From positions 3,720,001-3,784,000 of the forward strand of contig NZ_AP022614.1 in NCBI RefSeq assembly GCF_010730575.1: a DNA stretch of 64,000 bases, given 5' to 3'. This DNA comes from Mycobacterium parmense (GTDB taxonomy: Bacteria; Actinomycetota; Actinomycetes; Mycobacteriales; Mycobacteriaceae). Shown here in pieces: positions 37,499-45,190 of the stretch. Each line of letters opens with the position of its first letter. The first letter of the stretch is position 1. The translations under genes were made by a program, and so were the position numbers. The notes under the pieces are model-generated. The model was not told the origin of the DNA. It did not search any database and saw only the letters and a list, made by a program, of their open reading frames with translations.

Positions 37499-38401
37499 TC
37501 ACTCGCCCTTGGCGGCGCTCACCAGCGTGTTGCGCGCGAGCATCGCCCCAGCTTCGGTTCCCGGTCCGGGAACCGGGCGGCCGTTTTGGCGCAGGGAATC
37601 GGTCAGCGGAGTTCCGACCGCGGTCCATCCGCGCTTGCCGAACCACTCGGTGGCCGGCGCGCATCGCTCGTTGTAGACCAGCTGGTAGAAGGGCCGCTGG
37701 TCCTCGCCCGCGGCTCGTTCCTCTGCCAGCTTGGACTCGTAGTCGTCCGGGTCCATCGGGGCGCCGTCTTCGACGGCGACGCGGCTGCCCGCGGCGGCCA
37801 GGCTGTCGAGGCCGGTGAAGAGCTGCTCTTGTGCGTCGGCAGGAAGGTAGATGAGCAGACCCTCAGCGATCCATGCGGACGGCTGGGCGGCATCAAAGCC
37901 GCCATCACGCAACGCCTGCGGCCAGTCCTCGCGCAGGTCGACCGCAATCTCGCGACGCTGGGCCCGCGGTTGGGCGCCGTGGTCGGTCAGCACCCCACGC
38001 TTGAAATCCAGGACCTGCGGACGGTCCAGCTCGAAGATCGTCGTCGCCGCAGGCCAGTCCAGGCGGTAGGCGCGAGAGTCCAGTCCCGCGGCCAAGATGA
38101 CCACCTGCCGCACACCCGCCGCGGCTGCCCGTCGGAAATACTCGTCGAAGTACCTGGTGCGGGCGCCCTGAAAGTTGACGAAATGCTGGCCCCAGTCGGG
38201 GGTCGTCAGCTGATGGCCGGGAGCCCGACCGTCGAGAACGTCGGCCGCCGCACCGCCCACGGCGCGACAAAACAGCTCCGCATAGGGGTCTACGGCCAGT
38301 GGGTCGGCTTTTTGGGCTTCCAGCGCTCGCGCCGTCGCCACGAACAACGCGGTGGAGCCGACGCTCGTTGTGATGTCCCAGGTATCACCTTCGCTACGCA
38401 C
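37499..38401 (-). CDS. SAM-dependent methyltransferase, TIGR00027/Rv0281 family
   Basis: The start GTG 38401 ([20 protein letters not shown]) gives 300 residues, as in Rv0281 (302). The SAM motif is [17 protein letters not shown], followed by [13 protein letters not shown] and [18 protein letters not shown], all typical of the mycobacterial leucine-carboxyl-methyltransferase-like group. Substrate is unknown. In M. tuberculosis the orthologue lies between PPE3 and eccA3; here it is 6.4 kb upstream of PPE3, on the far side of the inserted genes. A Zur-like box lies in its divergent promoter region. Confidence 0.88.
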   Translation of the reverse strand: MRSEGDTWDITTSVGSTALFVATARALEAQKADPLAVDPYAELFCRAVGGAAADVLDGRAPGHQLTTPDWGQHFVNFQGARTRYFDEYFRRAAAAGVRQVVILAAGLDSRAYRLDWPAATTIFELDRPQVLDFKRGVLTDHGAQPRAQRREIAVDLREDWPQALRDGGFDAAQPSAWIAEGLLIYLPADAQEQLFTGLDSLAAAGSRVAVEDGAPMDPDDYESKLAEERAAGEDQRPFYQLVYNERCAPATEWFGKRGWTAVGTPLTDSLRQNGRPVPGPGTEAGAMLARNTLVSAAKGE

Positions 38402-38478
38402 CCTACCGAGGCTAGCCGAGGCGCCGGCGGCGGCGCCCGGGCCCGGCGCAGAGGTCAAGTTTCGCTTGGCGTGCTTAT

Positions 38479-38493
38479 TGAAAATCATTATCA
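38479..38493. promoter_or_regulatory. Zur-like box between methyltransferase and CobW genes
   Basis: TGAAAATCATTATCA fits the Zur type with one base off symmetry. It ends only 7 bp before the CobW ATG at 38501 and is 78 bp from the methyltransferase start, so it could control both. Confidence 0.8.
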
Positions 38494-38500
38494 TTAAGCG

Positions 38501-39643
38501 ATGCCCTCCCCGTGTTCCGATCTGCTGCCCGTTACCGTCCTGTCCGGCTTCCTCGGAGCGGGAAAAACCACCTTGCTCAACCATGTTTTGGCCAACCGCG
38601 AGGGCCGGCGTGTCGCGGTAATCGTCAACGACATGAGCGAGGTCAACATCGACGCCGCGCTGGTTGCCGGAAAAGGCTATTTGGATCGCACCGAAGAGAA
38701 GTTGGTCGAGCTGACCAATGGCTGCATTTGTTGCACCTTGCGGGAAGACCTCATCGAGTCGGTTGCGCAGCTGGCAGCTGAGGGCCGTTTCGATCACCTC
38801 GTGATCGAATCGACCGGCATCTCTGAACCCATGCCGGTCGCGGCCAGCTTCAGCTGGGAATTCGAAAATGGGTTCAGCCTCAGCAGGGTTGCGCGACTCG
38901 ACACGTTGGTAACGGTCGTCGACGCGTCGACGTTTCTGCGCGAACTTGCCCGCGGGGAGAAGCTGGCGGACCGCCACCTCGCCACTGGCGACGGCGACAT
39001 CCGGACCATCGCCGATCTGCTGGTCGATCAGGTCGAATTCGCTGACGTTATCCTGCTCAACAAGACCGATTTGGTCAGCGAGCAGGCGTGCGGAATGGTG
39101 GCCGCGACGCTGAGGCGACTGAATCCCTCGGCGAAGATACTGCACACCGATCACGGCCGGGTGGAGCTCTCAGAGGTGTTGGACACCGGCCTGTTCGACC
39201 CCGACCTCGCCGCACAGTCACCAGGCTGGGACGAGGAGCTCACAGACGGACACACGCCGGAGACCGAGGAATACGGCATCTCCAGCGTGACATTTCGCGC
39301 CCAGCGCCCTTTTCACCCTGAGCGTCTAGACGCAGCGCTGAGACAGTTGCACGGGGTGTTGCGGAGCAAGGGCTTCTGCTGGATCGCGAGCCGGCCAGAC
39401 CTGGCAGCAATCTGGTCGCAAGCCGGACACGACGTGGTGATTGAACCAGCGCAGTACTGGTCGACCGCAGCCTTCCCTCCCGGTCAGGAGATCGTCTTCA
39501 TCGGTGTCAAGCTCGACCACCAGGGAGTCTTGGGCCTCATGGAATCGGCGTTGCTCATCGATGTCGAACTGGCCGAAGGCCCACAACATTGGGTGTGCTA
39601 CAACGACCCGCTGCCGCCGTGGTTTCTGGCCCACACCCAATGA
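38501..39643 (+). CDS. CobW/COG0523 G3E GTPase, putative zinc metallochaperone
   Basis: The protein has 380 residues. Walker A is [10 protein letters not shown] (Lys22), the metal-binding CxCC motif is NGCICCTL (Cys75, Cys77, Cys78), and the guanine motif is NKTDLV. The C-terminal CobW domain has the usual [10 protein letters not shown]. Zur-controlled members deliver zinc to essential enzymes under starvation. The Zur-like box is so close to the start that translation is probably leaderless. An ANTAR gene follows 25 bp downstream. Confidence 0.9.
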   Translation: MPSPCSDLLPVTVLSGFLGAGKTTLLNHVLANREGRRVAVIVNDMSEVNIDAALVAGKGYLDRTEEKLVELTNGCICCTLREDLIESVAQLAAEGRFDHLVIESTGISEPMPVAASFSWEFENGFSLSRVARLDTLVTVVDASTFLRELARGEKLADRHLATGDGDIRTIADLLVDQVEFADVILLNKTDLVSEQACGMVAATLRRLNPSAKILHTDHGRVELSEVLDTGLFDPDLAAQSPGWDEELTDGHTPETEEYGISSVTFRAQRPFHPERLDAALRQLHGVLRSKGFCWIASRPDLAAIWSQAGHDVVIEPAQYWSTAAFPPGQEIVFIGVKLDHQGVLGLMESALLIDVELAEGPQHWVCYNDPLPPWFLAHTQ

Positions 39644-39668
39644 ATAGGACAGCAAGACGGGAGATCTG

Positions 39669-39959
39669 ATGATCCAAGCGCATCGCTACCGGCCCGGGGA
39701 TCACCGGTCACGACGCGAGATCGATCTGGCGATCGGCGTTCTCATTGGTATGCGCCGTTGCTCGGCGCACCAAGCGTTGGAAACGCTCGTGGAGGCCACC
39801 CGGGTTACCGGAGTCGGACTGGGCGCGGTGTCTGGCACATTGCTCACCGTCGTGACCGGCGATGCCGAACGATGGACTGTTGACAAGACGTCAGATCACT
39901 GGCGCGCGTTGCTCGAATTGCCCACCGGCGCTTGCCGTCCAGCGACACCTCACGAATAG
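39669..39959 (+). CDS. small stand-alone ANTAR-domain protein
   Basis: The protein has 96 residues. RREIDLAIGVLIGMRRCSAH and the following helix QALETLVEATRVTGVGLGAV match the ANTAR three-helix RNA-binding domain. ANTAR proteins bind paired hairpins in nascent RNA and prevent termination. No sensory domain is fused, so its control would be through expression from the Zur-like promoter 1.2 kb upstream with CobW. The C-terminal 40 residues are not recognised. Confidence 0.75.
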   Translation: MIQAHRYRPGDHRSRREIDLAIGVLIGMRRCSAHQALETLVEATRVTGVGLGAVSGTLLTVVTGDAERWTVDKTSDHWRALLELPTGACRPATPHE

Positions 39960-39981
39960 CGCGCACGAGCCCGTAACCCCA

Positions 39982-40003
39982 ACCGGCGTTACTTACCGCC
40001 GGT
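39982..40003. terminator. hairpin between convergent ANTAR and rpmE2 genes
   Basis: ACCGGCG and CGCCGGT pair across an 8-base loop (TTACTTAC). There is no U tract, as is common in mycobacteria. Its position between convergent genes suits a bidirectional terminator. Confidence 0.55.
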
Positions 40004-40029
40004 GTGCCGTGACGAGGAAACTGCGCCGA

Positions 40030-40284
40030 CTACCGGGTGCCGTAGCGGCGGCGGAATTTCTCCACTTGCCCGGCGGTGTCGACGATTCGGCGGCCGCCTG
40101 TCCAAAACGGGTGGGAATCGGAGCTGACTTCCACGACGATAAGTGGGTAAGTGCGGACTCCGTCCGAAGTCTCCCATTCGATGGTGCGTGAACTCGTGAC
40201 GGTCGATCGGGTCAGGAACATGGCGCCGGTGGTGGCGTCCTGGAAGACGACGGGGTGGTAGTCGGGGTGGATGCCTTGTTTCAT
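40030..40284 (-). CDS. rpmE2: 50S ribosomal protein L31 type B, zinc-independent
   Basis: The protein has 84 residues: [20 protein letters not shown] with the typical [23 protein letters not shown] ending. The zinc-ribbon cysteines of type A L31 are missing. The start overlaps the mrf stop (ATGA); a second ATG lies just upstream at 40287. It is co-transcribed with mrf from the Zur-like promoter at 41487, and replaces L31A when zinc is scarce. Confidence 0.93.
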   Translation of the reverse strand: MKQGIHPDYHPVVFQDATTGAMFLTRSTVTSSRTIEWETSDGVRTYPLIVVEVSSDSHPFWTGGRRIVDTAGQVEKFRRRYGTR

Positions 40285-41474
40285 CATCGTTCTCCGTGCT
40301 GGATGTTCCGGGCGGCCGCGTTTTCGGCGCCTTCGGCTTCACACGAGCCTTCTTGCCAGTCCCCGAAGGGATCTTCATAGTGCATCCAGTCCTGTGGGGA
40401 CCGGAACTCGTCGTCAGTGAGCACCGCCCCTCGTAGGGCGTTTGTGATGTCGGCGGGCCGCGCGCCATACGTCAGGATTGTCATGGCCGAGTGGCGATCG
40501 CCGTGCCGGGCGTCCCAGCTCAGCTCGGCGAAGGCACGTCGCTCTGCGTCGACGTCTGCAATTTCCGCCGATGTCGAGGCGGCGAGCCACTTGCCGGCCG
40601 AACTCACCCCCATTCCACTGCCGGCCGACTCCAGCCACATCGCCTCGGTGGGCTCAGTGGCCAGCCACAGCCGCCCCCGGGAACGGACGACGCCGTCCAG
40701 CAGCAAGTCGAGACACTCGTGCAGACGCTGGGGATGGAACGGGCGGCGCGCGTTGAACTCGACGAGGCCTACCTGGGTCCGAGATTCCAGTGGAGGCTGC
40801 CCGAGAAGCAACGGGCCGTGCGGGTCGTCACTTCGACCTCGTCGTGCCTCCCGGTGGAGATCGCTCAGGGCGTCCTCGATGCCTGCGGCGGTCACCTGGA
40901 CGCGAGCACGGGGCGATAGCCGTTGCAGTACGGCAGCCGCGACCGGATTCGCGCGGTCGAGTACGGCCACGTCGGCGAATTCGGCCTGGTTCACCACGAC
41001 TTGGGCGACGGTCCGACCGTCGTCGAGTTCGTCGTCTCCGAGCGCTTGTCGCAGCCAGACCGAGGTATCGAGACAACTCACCACTGCGGCGATCGCCACG
41101 TCCAGGGCTGCGGGCCCATCGACGTATCCCGGCGCCACCCGCACCCGGACGTGATTGATCGCCAAGCAGATGGGTTCCGGCTCCAGCCAGGGCGCCAGAC
41201 GGACCACGACGCGGTCGACGTCCGAGCGCCGGTGCAACTGCCGCAGGTAGATCATGAGGTCATTACGGATGGTGCACGATATGCATCCGTGAGCGAGTTC
41301 CAGCCCGACCTCGGCTGTAGTCATCATGCCGTGCTGGCGGGTTGTCGACGTGCGGCGCACGACGTGACCGTCGAACCGATGCTCGATGAGCAGCGTGCCC
41401 GGGCGACGCAGCAGTGCGGTGACGACCTGGTCGGTGCCGTTCTGGCCGGCAACCAGGATGACGGGCGTTCGCAT
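40284..41474 (-). CDS. mrf: CobW-like ribosome-hibernation recruitment factor Mrf
   Basis: The protein has 396 residues. It is a G3E-like protein without a P-loop: the Walker A position reads [14 protein letters not shown], with no Gly-Lys-Thr. The CxCC site is reduced to GCISCTI. Late parts [16 protein letters not shown] and [15 protein letters not shown] keep the CobW C-domain. In mycobacteria such a protein (Mrf) recruits Mpy to C-minus ribosomes to hibernate them during zinc starvation. The operon with rpmE2 and the shared control region with rpmB2 support that role. Confidence 0.85.
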   Translation of the reverse strand: MRTPVILVAGQNGTDQVVTALLRRPGTLLIEHRFDGHVVRRTSTTRQHGMMTTAEVGLELAHGCISCTIRNDLMIYLRQLHRRSDVDRVVVRLAPWLEPEPICLAINHVRVRVAPGYVDGPAALDVAIAAVVSCLDTSVWLRQALGDDELDDGRTVAQVVVNQAEFADVAVLDRANPVAAAVLQRLSPRARVQVTAAGIEDALSDLHREARRGRSDDPHGPLLLGQPPLESRTQVGLVEFNARRPFHPQRLHECLDLLLDGVVRSRGRLWLATEPTEAMWLESAGSGMGVSSAGKWLAASTSAEIADVDAERRAFAELSWDARHGDRHSAMTILTYGARPADITNALRGAVLTDDEFRSPQDWMHYEDPFGDWQEGSCEAEGAENAAARNIQHGER

Positions 41475-41486
41475 CGCCCTCCTTAT

Positions 41487-41501
41487 CGGTAATCATTTTC
41501 A
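41487..41501. promoter_or_regulatory. Zur-like box, mrf side of the divergent promoter
   Basis: CGGTAATCATTTTCA lies 12 bp before the mrf ATG on the minus strand. It pairs with the box at 41542 to control the mrf-rpmE2 and rpmB2-rpmG-rpsR2 operons in opposite directions. Confidence 0.8.
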
Positions 41502-41541
41502 TTAAGCCTACCGATACGGTACCGTCTCAGGCAGGGCTTGT

Positions 41542-41556
41542 CGAAAATGATTTTCA
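41542..41556. promoter_or_regulatory. Zur-like box, rpmB2 side of the divergent promoter
   Basis: CGAAAATGATTTTCA contains the perfect palindrome GAAAAT-G-ATTTTC. It is 28 bp before the rpmB2 start. Confidence 0.85.
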
Positions 41557-41584
41557 ATAAGCATGGGACCGAGAGGGGCTCAGA

Positions 41585-41821
41585 TTGTCCGCCCATTGCC
41601 AAGTGACCGGGAGGGCACCGGGTTTCGGTAACGCTGTCTCGCATTCGCACCGTCGAACTCCGCGGCGCTGGTCACCCAACATCCAGCTCAAGACCTACTA
41701 CCTGCCGTCCGAGGGAAGGCGGATCCGGTTGCGGGTCAGCGCGAAGGGCATCAAAGTGATCGACCGCGACGGGATCGAAGCCGTCGTTGCGCGGTTGCGG
41801 CGCGAAGGGCAGCGAATCTGA
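41585..41821 (+). CDS. rpmB2: 50S ribosomal protein L28, zinc-independent paralogue
   Basis: The protein has 78 residues from TTG 41585 with ribosome site [28 protein letters not shown] begins it; [20 protein letters not shown] is the L28 core. Only one cysteine remains, so no zinc ribbon can form. Its stop overlaps the rpmG start by one base (TGATG). Confidence 0.93.
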   Translation: MSAHCQVTGRAPGFGNAVSHSHRRTPRRWSPNIQLKTYYLPSEGRRIRLRVSAKGIKVIDRDGIEAVVARLRREGQRI

Positions 41822-41985
41822 TGGCGCGCAACGAGATCCGACCCATCGTCAAACTTCGCTCGACGGCGGGCACCGGCTACACCTACGTGACTCGCAAGAA
41901 CCGGCGCAACGACCCGGATCGCATGGTGCTCCGCAAGTACGATCCGGTGATCCGCCGCCACGTCGAGTTCCGAGAGGAACGCTGA
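41821..41985 (+). CDS. rpmG: 50S ribosomal protein L33, zinc-independent paralogue
   Basis: The protein has 54 residues: [20 protein letters not shown], then [20 protein letters not shown]. The two CxxC pairs of zinc-binding L33 are absent. It sits between rpmB2 and rpsR2; the rpsN2 gene usually found in this operon is missing here. Confidence 0.93.
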   Translation: MARNEIRPIVKLRSTAGTGYTYVTRKNRRNDPDRMVLRKYDPVIRRHVEFREER

Positions 41986-41987
41986 GC

Positions 41988-42251
41988 ATGGCCAAAAAAC
42001 CTCAGCGATCTCGTCGTCCCGCCCAGCAGGGCGTCAGGTCGACCAAGAAGAACCTGCTGGCCAGCCTGGGCCTGCGCACCGTCGACTACAAGGACACCGC
42101 CTCGCTGCGCGTGTTCATTTCGGAACGCGGCAAAATTCGCTCGCGACATGTCACCGGTCTCACGGTTCGACAACAACGGCAGGTCAGCATCGCGATCAAA
42201 AATGCCCGCGAAATGGCGCTACTGCCCTACCCCGGCCAGGCGCCGCGTTGA
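41988..42251 (+). CDS. rpsR2: 30S ribosomal protein S18, zinc-independent paralogue
   Basis: The protein has 87 residues starting [20 protein letters not shown], with the S18 core [20 protein letters not shown] and [20 protein letters not shown]. No cysteines are present. It lies 2 bp after rpmG. Its TGA overlaps the TTG start of the next gene. Confidence 0.93.
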   Translation: MAKKPQRSRRPAQQGVRSTKKNLLASLGLRTVDYKDTASLRVFISERGKIRSRHVTGLTVRQQRQVSIAIKNAREMALLPYPGQAPR

Positions 42252-42637
42252 CGCCCGCCGGAGGCGGGACCCGCCGTCCCTTCACGGTGGTGGTATGTGC
42301 TGCCTGCGGGACCTACCAGAACTTGTCGATAATCGACGAACTACGTCCGACCATTCGGCGATGTCCACGCGCGGTGCTCGTCTCCGCGGCGTGCGTGCTC
42401 GGGCCACTCACCTGCGCGTCCCGCCCGACCGGATGCGGCGTCATGGCTTTACTCCAGCCCTGCACCAACGACCGGATAGCCTGCGGGCCGGCCCAGTGGA
42501 TCGGCCCCATCACCGACAGCGATGACGCAGCGGCGCTGCGCGACTGGCTGGAGCTGGGCGAATGGGAAAATACGCCGGTGCCGCGAAAACTCGGCCGCCA
42601 CCAGTTGTGGACTCGCAGCCTCAGTCGCAGCAATTGA
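42248..42637 (+). CDS. Cys-rich small protein, possibly thioredoxin-like ferredoxin fold
   Basis: The protein has 129 residues if translated from TTG 42248, which overlaps the rpsR2 stop (TTGA). It contains seven cysteines: [33 protein letters not shown] and RIACGP. The layout resembles small (2Fe-2S) ferredoxin-like proteins, but no complete motif is certain. The second half has [20 protein letters not shown]. As last gene of a Zur-controlled ribosomal operon it may bind zinc or a cluster. Function not assigned. Confidence 0.6.
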   Translation: MTPAGGGTRRPFTVVVCAACGTYQNLSIIDELRPTIRRCPRAVLVSAACVLGPLTCASRPTGCGVMALLQPCTNDRIACGPAQWIGPITDSDDAAALRDWLELGEWENTPVPRKLGRHQLWTRSLSRSN

Positions 42638-42664
42638 CGTAATGGCGACGTGCCAGCGGGCCCG

Positions 42665-43402
42665 TCAATGAGGGTAGGCATACGGGTTGGGCGGGGCATC
42701 GATGCGCGTAACCGAAGTGGCCTGCAGTATCGGAACTGAGACCGACTTTGCTTGCTTGACAACGGGTAACACCTGGCCCTGTACCCGGAGCCAGGTATTG
42801 TCTGGCAGCCCGGCGGCGTCGGCGGCAGCCGGGCCACGCAAATGGAGCCGGGCCAGTTGGGCGTCGGCGGCACAACAGATGATGACGATGCGTCCAAGGT
42901 CCACGCCCTGTGCCTCGTTGACGACAAATCCGGTTACGGTGATCGACCGATTGGTCAACGAGCCGGTCGTGTCCTGAGCTTCCCGCATCAACACGTCCGG
43001 CAGCGACACTTCGGGTGCGGCGCCCGGTGGTAGCGGCGGGAATGCCCGATTGAGAACATCATTGGACACCGAGGTCACAGACGGGCCTGCGGCTGAGGGC
43101 CGCAGCGCCGGCGGCGTCACAAAGCACAGGAGCACGATGGGGACGAGAAGCAGCCACACAATTCCGGCCCTATGGGTATGGGAGTGGTCATGATCGCCGG
43201 GATGGTCGCTGAGCCGGGGCCCGCCCCGGGCGATATCGCCGATGATCGCCGACAGCGCCAACGCGATGAGCAAGACCGCCGACGCGGCCAGCCACGGCAT
43301 CAGCCCGGGCTTGACGTAACGCGTGAAGGTGCCCGACAGCGTGATCAGGACGATACCGATTCCCACCAGCAGCAGGACGGTGTTCTCAGTCTCGCGGCTC
43401 AT
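42665..43402 (-). CDS. TIGR03943/DUF1980 family membrane protein
   Basis: The protein has 245 residues. Two or three membrane helices occupy the N-terminal third, split by a His-rich cytosolic loop (HPGDHDHSHTH) suited to metal binding. The outer domain (SITVTGFVVNEAQGVDLGRI, IICCAADAQLARLHL) is the DUF1980 OB-like part with a Cys pair. Members are always next to a DUF318-type permease, as here (adjacent stop/start). Probably part of a zinc transport unit; direction of transport unknown. Confidence 0.8.
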   Translation of the reverse strand: MSRETENTVLLLVGIGIVLITLSGTFTRYVKPGLMPWLAASAVLLIALALSAIIGDIARGGPRLSDHPGDHDHSHTHRAGIVWLLLVPIVLLCFVTPPALRPSAAGPSVTSVSNDVLNRAFPPLPPGAAPEVSLPDVLMREAQDTTGSLTNRSITVTGFVVNEAQGVDLGRIVIICCAADAQLARLHLRGPAAADAAGLPDNTWLRVQGQVLPVVKQAKSVSVPILQATSVTRIDAPPNPYAYPH

Positions 43403-44395
43403 TCAGGTACCGCCGAGGACGAAAAGCCCGACGATACATGCGCTCGCCGTTGCGACCAGCAATGTGCCGGGCGCGAAACGGGCCGCGAAAGCGCGGCCGA
43501 ACATGCCCGCCTGCATCGCAAACAGTTTCACGTCGACGGCCGGTCCCACCACCAGAAACACGAGCCTGGGTAACAACGGAACCATCGTCATGCTGGCTGC
43601 CACGAACGCGTCAGCCTCCGAACACAACGCGAGCACCACCGCCAGGACGGCCATTACCGCCACACCGAGGACCAAGTCGCCCGCCAGATTCGCGAACACC
43701 CACGGCGGCACCATCACATGAAGCATGGCCGCCGCGGCGGCACCCAGCACCAAATACGATGCGGCTTGGAGGAAGTCGTGCCGGGCCGCCTCGGCGAACA
43801 CCACCCATCGGGACTGGGTCGCAGCGCTCGAGGGTGGCAGCCGACGGGTGATCCACTCCGGGCGGCCCCACCGCGCCCACGCCCACCCCATGATCACCGC
43901 GGTCAGCAGTGACGCCCCCATCCGGGCAATAACCATCATCGGCGCACCGGGAAAGGCCACCGCGGTGGCCACCAGCACCACCGGATTGATCGCCGGCGCG
44001 GCCAGCATGAATGTCAGGGCCGCGGCACCCGTCGCCCCGCCTTCGCCGAACAATCGCCGCGCCACGGGAACTGACCCACATTCACACCCGGGCAACGCCG
44101 CTCCACCGAGGCCGGCAGCCAGCACCGCGATCGCGGGACGTCGCGGCACCCAGCGCGCTAATCGCTCCGGCGACACGAAGGTGGCGATCAAGCCGCTGAC
44201 TACTACCCCGAGCGCCAGGAAGGGAACCGCTTGGACGAACACCCCACAGAAAACCGTGCCCGCCGTCGACAATGCCTGACTGTCGAGGACAGCTTTTCGC
44301 AGCATCGTCGCCGAGAAGAGGCCGGCCAGCATGATGCCAACCAGGACTTCCATCGATCCGACGCGCAGCCTGGACCCATTCCTCAGAGTTGGCAC
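43403..44395 (-). CDS. permease, DUF318/YraQ family
   Basis: The protein has 330 residues from GTG 44395 (ATG 44353 is a possible start) with about eight membrane helices. The signature LPGCECGSVPVARRLFGEGG is intact; its cysteines are thought to contact the substrate. LAAPAINPVVLVATAVAF is the second family motif. It forms a pair with the TIGR03943 gene. It lies 157 bp downstream of, and in the same direction as, the second esxH copy, and has no Zur-like box of its own. Confidence 0.85.
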   Translation of the reverse strand: MPTLRNGSRLRVGSMEVLVGIMLAGLFSATMLRKAVLDSQALSTAGTVFCGVFVQAVPFLALGVVVSGLIATFVSPERLARWVPRRPAIAVLAAGLGGAALPGCECGSVPVARRLFGEGGATGAAALTFMLAAPAINPVVLVATAVAFPGAPMMVIARMGASLLTAVIMGWAWARWGRPEWITRRLPPSSAATQSRWVVFAEAARHDFLQAASYLVLGAAAAAMLHVMVPPWVFANLAGDLVLGVAVMAVLAVVLALCSEADAFVAASMTMVPLLPRLVFLVVGPAVDVKLFAMQAGMFGRAFAARFAPGTLLVATASACIVGLFVLGGT

Positions 44396-44552
44396 CGTAT
44401 CAGTATGTCAGGGCGCGGACACCGCAACGGGAGCGCGCGTGCGGCCTCGGCGCGGATTCTCTCCGTGGACCTCAGCACGTGGCTATGCCGGTACCCGCTC
44501 GGCCGGGCGGTCCTCAAGAACCCAGTGGCGCAAGGCCTTTCGGGCCGGTTCG

Positions 44553-44843
44553 CTAGCCGCCCCACCGGGCGGCTTCGGCCGTGTCGCGGGCGTACATGGC
44601 CAACGTGTTGGCCTCATGGGTGCTGGCCATCGACTGATAGGCCCGCACCAGGGCCTCCATGGCCTGGTTCCACTGGGCCTGCCACACCTGATACGCCATG
44701 CCGGTATCACCCTGCCAGGCACTCGACAACGCGGCCTGCTCACTGGCGATATCAGCCCCCAGGCTCTGCAACGTGCCCGCATAGCCCGACATATCCCCGG
44801 CATGACCCAGCATCGCCGGGTAGTTGTACATAATCTGCGACAT
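44553..44843 (-). CDS. esxH: EsxH copy 2
   Basis: It encodes exactly the same 96 residues as the ESX-3 copy, including Gln70 at the zinc-site position. The spacer and ribosome site (AAAGGA) are also the same. It is the third intact gene of a PPE-esxG-esxH set under the Zur-like box at 47164. In M. tuberculosis the comparable extra copies are EsxR/EsxS, which differ in sequence from EsxG/H. Confidence 0.95.
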   Translation of the reverse strand: MSQIMYNYPAMLGHAGDMSGYAGTLQSLGADIASEQAALSSAWQGDTGMAYQVWQAQWNQAMEALVRAYQSMASTHEANTLAMYARDTAEAARWGG

Positions 44844-44872
44844 CACAAGTCCTTTCGCAACTAACGGAGAGA

Positions 44873-45166
44873 TCAGAACCCGGTATAACCCGACGCCGCC
44901 GCCGCATCGGCAGCCACATAGGTCCCCGCGGCATCCCCCAGATTGGCCTGAGCGATATCCAACAACGTGTTCACCCGCGCCGCGGCCTCCACGAACCGGG
45001 CATGCGCGGCCTGAAACGCCGCCGACGCCTCACCCTGATGAAAAGCCTGCGCCGACACCGCCTCCTGCTCAGCCTGACCGATCGTGCTGCGCATCAACCC
45101 CGCCTTAGCCCCAAACGCCGACTGCGCCGCCACCAACTGCGGAATATGCGCATCCAACAAACTCAT
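44873..45166 (-). CDS. esxG: EsxG copy 2
   Basis: It encodes the same 97 residues as the ESX-3 copy. The ATG at 45166 is preceded by GAGAGGGATT, a different leader from that of copy 1, so the two copies may differ in expression. The gene follows the PPE gene by 24 bp. Confidence 0.95.
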   Translation of the reverse strand: MSLLDAHIPQLVAAQSAFGAKAGLMRSTIGQAEQEAVSAQAFHQGEASAAFQAAHARFVEAAARVNTLLDIAQANLGDAAGTYVAADAAAASGYTGF

Positions 45167-45190
45167 CACAATCCCTCTCGTCGTTGCGAT

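Larger units (their letters stand above)
44553..45166. repeat. esxG-esxH duplicated tract, copy 2 of 2
   Basis: Same 614 bp as 19329-19942, direct orientation, two synonymous differences. The boundaries coincide with the coding limits. The tracts lie 25 kb apart, so recombination between them could delete or invert nothing but would delete the intervening region. Confidence 0.95.
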
